In this document: positions 8,551 to 14,020 of the stretch, piece by piece | Numbering within the stretch: the stretch's first letter is position 1 | Layout: each line of letters starts with the position of its first letter | Source: an uncultured Syntrophobacterales bacterium | GTDB lineage: Bacteria; Desulfobacterota; Syntrophia; Syntrophales; UBA5619 | Assembly (NCBI GenBank): GCA_903903205.1 | Contig: CAIUXU010000310.1 | Coordinates: forward strand, 1-14,020 | DNA: 14,020 bases | Direction: 5' to 3' | Translations under genes and position numbers: made by a program | Notes under the pieces: model-generated | What the model saw: only the letters and a program-made list of their open reading frames with translations | The model's database searches: none | Told to the model about the DNA's origin: nothing

Positions 8551-8634
8551 TGGCGATTGAAATATTCAAGAAGGGATAGATGAATGCCCCCAATACTTCG
8601 AGTTGGACCTTATATGAATACTTTGGCGATTGAA
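8551..8634 (+). repeat. Short direct repeat TGGCGATTGAAAT
   Basis: The same 13 bases occur at 8551-8563, just after the promoter cassette, and at 8622-8634, inside the start of the DUF2442 coding part. They flank the ten-codon DUF4160 remnant. They may record a small duplication connected with the loss of the rest of DUF4160. Confidence 0.55.
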
Positions 8635-8901
8635 ATTATAATGCCGGTTGCAGAAAGTGTATCCGTAACAGATGATACCCTGAGTGTTAATCTTAGTGAC
8701 GGCAGAACCATTTTGGTTCCCACTGCCTGGTATCCCCGCCTGCTGTGTGCCAAGCCAGCGGAAAGAAACAAATGGCGGCTGATCGGAAGGGGGGACGGAA
8801 TTCATTGGGAAGATATTGACGAGGACATCAGCATAGAAGGTCTATTGGCAGGAAAACAATCCGGGGAAAGCCAAACATCATTTAAAAAATGGGTTGTATA
8901 A
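8584..8901 (+). CDS. DUF2442 protein fused to the first ten residues of a deleted DUF4160 gene
   Basis: 105 residues. AAGGGA lies about 9 bases before the ATG at 8584. Residues 11-105 are a typical DUF2442 protein: MNTLAIEI start, LSVNLSDGRTILVP, TAWYPRLLCAKPAERNKW, RLIGRGDGIHWEDIDEDIS, IEGLLAGKQSGESQ. DUF2442 genes commonly follow DUF4160 genes in two-gene units that resemble toxin-antitoxin modules; their biochemical role is not known to me. Residues 1-10 (MPPILRVGPY) are the usual DUF4160 opening, and residue 11 is the usual DUF2442 start Met. The DUF4160 gene has therefore been removed from codon 11 to its end, leaving an in-frame fusion. The DUF2442 part looks intact and keeps a good promoter, so the protein may still be made as an orphan partner. 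Confidence 0.8.
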   Translation: MPPILRVGPYMNTLAIEIIMPVAESVSVTDDTLSVNLSDGRTILVPTAWYPRLLCAKPAERNKWRLIGRGDGIHWEDIDEDISIEGLLAGKQSGESQTSFKKWVV

Positions 8902-8966
8902 TCGGGGGACACAATACCTATTAAAGGCATCGACCTGCGGATAATCTGTATTGTGTCCCCGATTAT
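8898..8966. repeat. 19-bp inverted repeat after the DUF2442 gene (REP-like hairpin, possible terminator)
   Basis: Left arm 8898-8917 (ATAATCGGGGGACACAATAC) and right arm 8948-8966 are exact reverse complements apart from one extra G in the left arm. The loop is 30 bases. The left arm overlaps the DUF2442 stop codon. The long stem could end transcription or protect the transcript, but no T-run follows. The ATCGGGGACA end resembles palindromes associated with REP-type Y1 transposases; this is from memory and no transposase is present. Confidence 0.75.
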
Positions 8967-9196
8967 CCCTTGGACGGCTTGCCCGTCGGAAGAAAGAGGC
9001 TGTGAAAGGAAATGAGGGGTCAGAGTAACATTTACGATCCCGCATAGGGCGACAGCTCCCTGCCACGGCTGGGCATAATGCAGGATGAAAACGGGGAACA
9101 GTGTCGTCAGTTCATTGATTACATCGAATATGGAGATCTGTTTTATCTCCTCCGAATATCCTTAAGTCACTGAGGAAAGATAGAAAGGAAATGCTT
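8967..9196. other. Non-coding stretch with repeat-like debris
   Basis: No convincing gene is seen between the hairpin and the Uma2 gene. It holds GAGGGGTCAGAGTAACATT (9014-9032), which I recall as another motif found beside REP-type transposases, and GACAGCTCCC (9051-9060), which also occurs at 2170-2179 right after tex. A 31-codon frame at 9078-9173 has no family resemblance or ribosome site that I recognise. The region reads as accumulated fragments of dispersed repeats. Confidence 0.4.
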
Positions 9197-9775
9197 ATGG
9201 GTTTAACAGCCAAAAAAATTGGACGGAACTTCACATTTGCCGATTATCGCAGTTGGACGGATGAGGAGCGGTGGGAAATCATTAGCGGTGAAGCCTACGC
9301 CATGACCCCGGCGCCGTCATTAAAACATCAGGAGATTGTTAGCAATCTTCATATTCGCTTGAAAACCGATCCTCAAAACAGATGCTATACGGCGATTTCT
9401 CCGACGGATGTTGTTCTTGATGATTTCAACGTCGTGCAGCCCGATGTGTTTGTCGTCTGTGATAAAAGCAAATTGAAAGAGAGCCACGTCCAGGGGGCGC
9501 CTGATCTAATCATCGAAGTCCTTTCCAAAACAACGCAACTAAAGGACAAACGGGAAAAGAAAACCCTGTATGAGAGATTTGGTGTGCAGGAATATCTGAT
9601 TGTTAATCCGGAAGACGAAATGGTCGAGAGATACCGTCTCGTCAACGGGCAATACCTGTCGGCAGATGTATTCAACTGGGATGAGACGCTGAAACTGGTC
9701 GCATTGCCTGATATTACGATCAACCTTTGGGAAATCTTTGCACGTCAACGGCCGCAGGAAAATGAGGTGATTTAA
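9197..9775 (+). CDS. Uma2 family (DUF820) PD-(D/E)XK nuclease-fold protein
   Basis: 192 residues. Of two in-frame ATGs, the one at 9197 is 7 bases after AAGGA, whereas the one at 9191 is only 1 base away, so 9197 is chosen. Family marks in order: Glu32 in ISGEAYAMTPAPS, HQEIVSNL, Asp83 in VVQPDVFVV, Asp103 and Glu107 in GAPDLIIEVLSKTT, a Lys-rich helix (KDKREKK) and GVQEYLIVNPED. These are the conserved acidic and basic positions of the restriction-endonuclease-like fold. The family is widespread and often multi-copy, its members are annotated as putative endonucleases, and the biological target is mostly unknown. No methyltransferase or other restriction partner is adjacent. A gap of 131 bases separates it from the next gene. 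Confidence 0.88.
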   Translation: MGLTAKKIGRNFTFADYRSWTDEERWEIISGEAYAMTPAPSLKHQEIVSNLHIRLKTDPQNRCYTAISPTDVVLDDFNVVQPDVFVVCDKSKLKESHVQGAPDLIIEVLSKTTQLKDKREKKTLYERFGVQEYLIVNPEDEMVERYRLVNGQYLSADVFNWDETLKLVALPDITINLWEIFARQRPQENEVI

Positions 9776-9906
9776 TAACTTTGGGAGATAGACTTGTTTA
9801 AAAAAGCGCCATTTTCTACTCTGGTGAAGGATAACAACGCGCTCGCTGCGCTTCGTCATGACCATGCTTCATTGCCTGCGCGAGAGCGACCACAAGGAGA
9901 AGTTTT

Positions 9907-11865
9907 ATGGATGCTGCAACCTTTCTCGGCCTGGTTCAAAACGCTGCATTGTTGCTGGCGGTGGCTTTTGTCTTTGATGTGGTCGCGAGTCGCTGGCGTA
10001 CAGAGCAATCGTCATTCCAGCAGGCGACTGTTGGTCTCGCTATTGGCGCAATTGGCATCACCATCATGATGACACCCTGGACATTCATGCCAGGAATCGT
10101 ATTTGATACGCGTTCGGTGTTGATTGGATTATCAGGACTCTTTTTCGGTTCGCTTTCCGCCGCCATAGCGATGATCATGACGGCAATATTTCGTTTTTAT
10201 CAGGGAGGAATAGGAGCCTGGACCGGTATTGCCGTGATCCTCACATCGGGATTGATAGGAATCGCCTGGCGGCGCTTTCGTCGTCGCCCCTTGGCTGAGA
10301 TTGCCTGGTGGGAGCTTTACCTTTTTGGCATGGTGGTTCATCTGGGTATGCTGGGCATGATGCTCACGCTTCCATGGGCGACAGCCCTGCGAGTCCTTTC
10401 AAACATCACCCTGCCTGTCATATTGATCTATCCACTGGCAACTGCCTTGCTGGGAGTGTTGATGGTCAACCGGCTGCGACACAAGCAGGTGGATGATGCG
10501 CTGCGGGAGAGCGAGAAACGCTATCGGGCATTGATCGAAAATGCCGGCGATATCATGTTCAAGACAGACGCCACCGGTCATTTCACTTTCGTGAACCAGG
10601 CGGGGAGACGTATTGCGGGATACGACGAGCAGGAGGTTATCGGAAAAGAGTACTGGTCATTGCTCCGCCCGGATGTGCGCGAGGACGCCATCAGATTCTT
10701 CGGTCTTCAGTTTGTGAAGGGGCAGCAAAATACATATTCTGAATTCCCCATCATCTCAAAAGATGGACGTGAGATCTGGCTCGGACAAAATACTTCACTG
10801 CTTGTTGAAGACGGCGTTGTTTCAGGTTTTCAGGCAACGGCCCGCGACATCACCGATCGTAAAAAAGTGGAAGAAGCTTTGCAGGAGAGCGAGGAACGTT
10901 TCAGAACGCTTAGCGACAAGACACCCCTGGGGATGACCCTGATAGGCATTGACGGCCGGTATGAATATATGAACCCGGCCTTTATGAAAATATTCGGTTA
11001 CGATCTGTCCGATATCCCTACAGGCATGGAATGGTTCAGAACGGCATTTCCAGATCCTGAGAATCGCCAGAAAGCTATCGCGGCCTGGAAGGAGGATCTG
11101 AATAACTACCCCAATCTTGAGATAAGACCCCGTATTTACGAAGTGAGCTGTAAAGGTGGCGGCCTCAGAACAATCCTGTTCAGGTCGGTAGCGCTCCCTT
11201 CCGGCAAGCAGTTTATTATTTATGAGGACATCACCGACCGCGAACAGGCGGAGAAACAACTGAAAGATACCCTCGAAAGTCTCAGGAAGGCGATGGGTGC
11301 AACCACCCAGGTCATGGCGGCCGCCGTGGAAGCAAGAGACCCTTATACGGCCGGCCACCAGACTCGTTCTGCGAACCTTGCCCGTGCCATCGCCACCGAA
11401 ATGGAATTGCCACAAGATATGATCGAAGGCATCCGAGTCGCCGGTTCCATCCATGACATCGGCAAATTATCAATTCCGGCTGAGATATTGTCCAAACCGA
11501 CAAAACTGTCTGATCTCGAATTTGCGCTGATTAAGGAGCATGCCCGTAGAGGATTTGAGATGCTGAAGGATGTGGAATCGCCCTGGCCCCTGGCAGAAAT
11601 CGTCTACCAGCATCATGAGCGGATAGATGGTTCCGGCTATCCAAGAAATCTGAAGGGGGAAGAAATTTGCCTGGAGGCGCGTATTCTCACGGTTGCCGAC
11701 GTGGTAGAAGCCATGGCCTCACACAGACCCTATCGTCCTGGCTTGGGCATTGATGTAGCGCTGAACCAAATTGAGAAGAACAGCGGTATCTTTTACGACA
11801 GTACCGTCGCAGATGCCTGCGTGAGACTATTTCGGGAAAAGGATTTTAAACTTGACGAGGCTTAA
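9907..11865 (+). CDS. 5TM-PAS-PAS-HD-GYP sensor, cyclic-di-GMP phosphodiesterase
   Basis: 652 residues; AAGGAG lies 8 bases before the ATG. Residues 1-190 contain several hydrophobic helices arranged like the 5TM LytS-type receptor module (VLIGLSGLFFGSLSAAIAM, FRFYQGGIGAWTGIAVIL). PAS 1 spans about 200-318 and PAS 2 about 325-445, each preceded by the same linker helix (VDDALRESEKRYRAL, VEEALQESEERFRTL). The HD-GYP domain spans about 465-650 with GHQTRSANLA, HDIGK (516-520), HH (569-570), DGSGYP (574-579) and HRPYRP (606-611). HD-GYP enzymes hydrolyse c-di-GMP at a metal centre. The catalytic motifs look intact, so activity is expected. The ligand of the membrane module is unknown. A diguanylate cyclase gene follows after 45 bases, so both may be on one transcript. 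Confidence 0.93.
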   Translation: MDAATFLGLVQNAALLLAVAFVFDVVASRWRTEQSSFQQATVGLAIGAIGITIMMTPWTFMPGIVFDTRSVLIGLSGLFFGSLSAAIAMIMTAIFRFYQGGIGAWTGIAVILTSGLIGIAWRRFRRRPLAEIAWWELYLFGMVVHLGMLGMMLTLPWATALRVLSNITLPVILIYPLATALLGVLMVNRLRHKQVDDALRESEKRYRALIENAGDIMFKTDATGHFTFVNQAGRRIAGYDEQEVIGKEYWSLLRPDVREDAIRFFGLQFVKGQQNTYSEFPIISKDGREIWLGQNTSLLVEDGVVSGFQATARDITDRKKVEEALQESEERFRTLSDKTPLGMTLIGIDGRYEYMNPAFMKIFGYDLSDIPTGMEWFRTAFPDPENRQKAIAAWKEDLNNYPNLEIRPRIYEVSCKGGGLRTILFRSVALPSGKQFIIYEDITDREQAEKQLKDTLESLRKAMGATTQVMAAAVEARDPYTAGHQTRSANLARAIATEMELPQDMIEGIRVAGSIHDIGKLSIPAEILSKPTKLSDLEFALIKEHARRGFEMLKDVESPWPLAEIVYQHHERIDGSGYPRNLKGEEICLEARILTVADVVEAMASHRPYRPGLGIDVALNQIEKNSGIFYDSTVADACVRLFREKDFKLDEA

Positions 11866-11910
11866 TGATTATCGCTGGTCAATGAACCTGCTATTTCGGG
11901 CGAGGTGAAT

Positions 11911-13128
11911 ATGAGAATCATAAAACAAAATAAACTGTTTATCTCCTTGCTGAAAGTGATGTTCCTGGTCCTTATTGCGATAACCGCATTTGAGTATGCC
12001 AAATACATAATCTTTCCAAGGTTAACGGTATTTTATTCGCACATCATCGGAATTACTTTTGGCATAATGGTTGTCGGCGTTACAGCCTACAGGATACAGA
12101 AAAAACAGGAGCATTTATTAGCTGAAAAGATTGATGAAACGGAAAGGCGGATACAATCGGAAGCGTCTCGCATGGATGTTGAGGAAAAGTATAGTAAATT
12201 ATTTATTGATTCGATGGATGGTGTATGTCAGACGACGCTTGACGGAAAGATTGTCGAAACCAATCAGGCATTCTGCGACATTTTAGGCTGTGATCCCGCC
12301 GGGATTATCGGTGGATCGATTACGCAATTTTATGACAAGCCGGAGGACCGTATAAAATTTCGTGCCGAGGTCGAGAGAAATAAGGGTGTAAAAAATTATG
12401 AGATTATTCAGAAAAGAATAAACGGGCAGCAAATCATTTGTTCCGTTTCATCCTCCTGTTGCTATTCTCAAAAAGGGGAGATGTATGGGTATCTTACTAT
12501 TGTTCGCGATATCACCGAGCACAAGCGGGTGGAGGAGGCGCTGCGGGAGAGTGAAAAAAGATACCGGGAACTCAGCATTGTTGATGACCTTACACAGCTC
12601 TACAATTCCCGGCATTTTTACTTTCAGCTTAAAATCGAATTGGACCGGTCGAACCGCTATGAGCAGCCGATAACCCTCCTCCTGCTGGATCTCGATAATT
12701 TTAAAGACTTCAACGACACTTACGGCCACGTCGAGGGAGACTTGGTCTTACGGCGACTTGGCCAGGTGGTCAAACGATGTCTGCGCGAGACCGATTTCGC
12801 TTTTCGTTATGGCGGCGAAGAATTCACCATCCTCCTCCCGATGACAACAAGCACGGATGCCGCCGTTACAGCGGAAAGAATCCGGATGGAGTTCAAAAAG
12901 GAGATTTTCACCCCAGTGCCGGGTCAGGACGTTTATAAGACGGTGAGCATCGGTCTTGCGCAATACAAGCCGCAGGAAGAGATGAAGGCCTTCGTTCACC
13001 GGGTTGACCAGCTCATGTACCAGGGGAAAAAGTGCGGGAAAGACACGGTTTGTTCTGAACAAATAACGGAAAAGCAAGAGCAAATCAGGCATTACGATAA
13101 GACAGGGGACATGGTTATCCACCCGTGA
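11911..13128 (+). CDS. Membrane PAS-GGDEF diguanylate cyclase
   Basis: 405 residues. A GTG at 11905 is in frame but lies inside the GAGGTGA ribosome site, so the ATG at 11911 is chosen. Two hydrophobic helices (about 13-30 and 40-60) are followed by a charged helix (about 62-95), a PAS domain (about 95-215), the linker VEEALRESEKRYREL and a GGDEF domain (about 225-385). The active-site loop is GGEEF (301-305). The inhibitory site RETD lies exactly five residues before it, so product inhibition by c-di-GMP is expected. It makes c-di-GMP from two GTP and is the natural counterpart of the phosphodiesterase just upstream. The linker resembles those in that protein and may reflect shared ancestry. 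The coding sequence is visibly more AT-rich than tex or pyk. Confidence 0.93.
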   Translation: MRIIKQNKLFISLLKVMFLVLIAITAFEYAKYIIFPRLTVFYSHIIGITFGIMVVGVTAYRIQKKQEHLLAEKIDETERRIQSEASRMDVEEKYSKLFIDSMDGVCQTTLDGKIVETNQAFCDILGCDPAGIIGGSITQFYDKPEDRIKFRAEVERNKGVKNYEIIQKRINGQQIICSVSSSCCYSQKGEMYGYLTIVRDITEHKRVEEALRESEKRYRELSIVDDLTQLYNSRHFYFQLKIELDRSNRYEQPITLLLLDLDNFKDFNDTYGHVEGDLVLRRLGQVVKRCLRETDFAFRYGGEEFTILLPMTTSTDAAVTAERIRMEFKKEIFTPVPGQDVYKTVSIGLAQYKPQEEMKAFVHRVDQLMYQGKKCGKDTVCSEQITEKQEQIRHYDKTGDMVIHP

Positions 13129-13151
13129 TGCATCTTTGAGAAAGGGGAATT

Positions 13152-14020
13152 ATGAGAAAACTTGCAACAATTCGGAAGGTTGGCGAGATTCGGCTGATCG
13201 AAGGGGCCGATGCGATCGAGCTTGCGGTCTTCGGCGGCTGGCAGGTCGTGGTGAAAAAGGCGCAGGAGATCAGGCCGGGAATGCCCGTGGTCTATTGCGA
13301 GATCGATTCGGTTTTTCCCGATAGGCCGCAGTACGAATTTTTGCGGCAGGACAAGTTTCGCCTGCGGACCAAAAAGTTTCGCGGCGCGGTGTCGCAGGGA
13401 ATTGTCTTCAAGATCGATGAGGCGCTGCCGGCCGGGGAATATGCCGATGGCGACGATGTGACCGAAATTCTCGGAATCACCCTGTACGAGCCGCCGATCC
13501 CGGCATCCATCGCCGGTGAGGTCGTCGGCGCCTACCCCGGCAGTGTGCCGAAAACAGACGAGGAACGCGTGCAAAATCTTGATCTTGCCACTTTTTCAGG
13601 CATCTCTTTCTTCGTCACGGAGAAGGTTGACGGCACATCGGGTTCGTTTATCCTCGACGAGGGGGGCTTCCATGTTTGCGGAAGGAATTGGGAATTCCGC
13701 GAGACCCCCGAGCAGACCTTCTGGAAACTTGCCCGGCAATATGAGATCGAGGCGAAACTGCGCGCCTGCTACGCCCGGACGGGAAGCTATCTCGCCCTGC
13801 AAGGGGAGGTTCTCGGAAACGGCATCCAGTCGAACGTTTACGCTCTGAAAGGGCAGGATATCTTCATCTTCAACATTTTCGACCTCACGCGGCAACGCTA
13901 TCTTTCGGCCACGGCCTATCGAGCGCTGCTTGCTGAATTCGGTCTCAAAGGCGTGCCTGTTGTCGCGGAGCGCTTTTCCATGGATGGCCTCGATCATGCA
14001 AAACTCCTCGCTTACGCCGA
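13152..14020 (+). CDS. RNA ligase, DRB0094 (Rnl5-like) family, 3' end beyond window
   Basis: The frame is open from the ATG at 13152 to the window edge (289 codons plus 2 bases), with AGGGGA 5 bases before the start. The N-terminal part (LATIRKVGEI, GWQVVVKKAQEI, VYCEIDSVFP) matches the OB-like domain of the Deinococcus DRB0094 RNA ligase family. The nucleotidyltransferase motif I is EKVDGTSG, with Lys158 the expected AMP-accepting residue. Further family motifs are GRNWEF, LQGEVLGNGIQSN and IFIFNIFDL. Motifs IV and V would lie past the edge. These enzymes use ATP to seal 3'-OH/5'-phosphate RNA ends in duplexes. It begins 23 bases after the cyclase stop codon and may share its transcript. A damaged copy of its first 37 bases lies at 8332. 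Confidence 0.9.
   Translation, partial: MRKLATIRKVGEIRLIEGADAIELAVFGGWQVVVKKAQEIRPGMPVVYCEIDSVFPDRPQYEFLRQDKFRLRTKKFRGAVSQGIVFKIDEALPAGEYADGDDVTEILGITLYEPPIPASIAGEVVGAYPGSVPKTDEERVQNLDLATFSGISFFVTEKVDGTSGSFILDEGGFHVCGRNWEFRETPEQTFWKLARQYEIEAKLRACYARTGSYLALQGEVLGNGIQSNVYALKGQDIFIFNIFDLTRQRYLSATAYRALLAEFGLKGVPVVAERFSMDGLDHAKLLAYA

Noticed and set aside
9078..9173. 31-codon frame in the gap before the Uma2 gene
   Set aside because: No ribosome site, no family resemblance, and it sits among repeat debris.
9794..10069. TTG-started frame between Uma2 and the HD-GYP gene
   Set aside because: It overlaps the start of the well-supported HD-GYP gene in another frame, lacks a ribosome site, and has no recognisable motif.
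13136..13324. Short plus-strand frame at the start of the RNA ligase gene
   Set aside because: It is a different frame of the ligase region. The ligase frame from 13152 is open to the window end and carries the OB and motif I signatures.

Overview
The window is bacterial, with dense genes on both strands and a GC-rich backbone (tex, pyk and the RNA ligase look clearly richer in GC than the middle of the window). The gene families, a two-CDGSH iron-sulfur protein, a variant pyruvate kinase, paired c-di-GMP enzymes and dispersed palindromes suggest an anaerobic Deltaproteobacteria/Desulfobacterota-type genome. That is an inference from gene content only; there is no rRNA or other marker here to settle it.

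Layout. Positions 1-2160 (+) hold the 3' nine-tenths of tex, a transcription accessory/RNA-binding protein. Positions 2189-5715 (-) hold a class I methyltransferase, a two-motif CDGSH Fe-S protein, and a probable two-gene operon of an exported calcineurin-like phosphoesterase followed by pyruvate kinase. Positions 5716-6012 are a divergent control region with two consensus sigma70-type promoters facing away from each other, both TTGACA-N17-TATACT. Positions 6013-8328 (+) encode the most unusual gene: an ethanolamine ammonia-lyase in which EutB (large) and EutC (small) are one polypeptide behind a twin-arginine signal.

Positions 8332-9196 are a scarred region. It holds a short copy of the 5' end of the RNA ligase gene found at 13152, a second copy of the promoter cassette used by the lyase gene, a DUF2442 gene fused in frame to the first ten codons of a lost DUF4160 partner, a 19-bp inverted repeat and further palindrome-like debris. 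Positions 9197-13128 (+) carry a Uma2-type nuclease-fold protein, a 5TM-PAS-PAS-HD-GYP c-di-GMP phosphodiesterase and a membrane PAS-GGDEF diguanylate cyclase. Position 13152 to the window end (+) is an RNA ligase of the Deinococcus DRB0094 type, cut off by the edge.

How the parts fit. The phosphodiesterase and cyclase form a make-and-break c-di-GMP pair. The lyase stands alone: no eut microcompartment, EutA reactivase or aldehyde dehydrogenase gene is visible. With the Tat signal this suggests a periplasmic or membrane-facing corrinoid enzyme rather than classical ethanolamine catabolism. The less GC-rich stretch of about 4.8 kb between the two copies of the RNA ligase 5' end looks like an acquired or rearranged segment. 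No tRNA, rRNA, CRISPR array, intact transposase or riboswitch was recognised.
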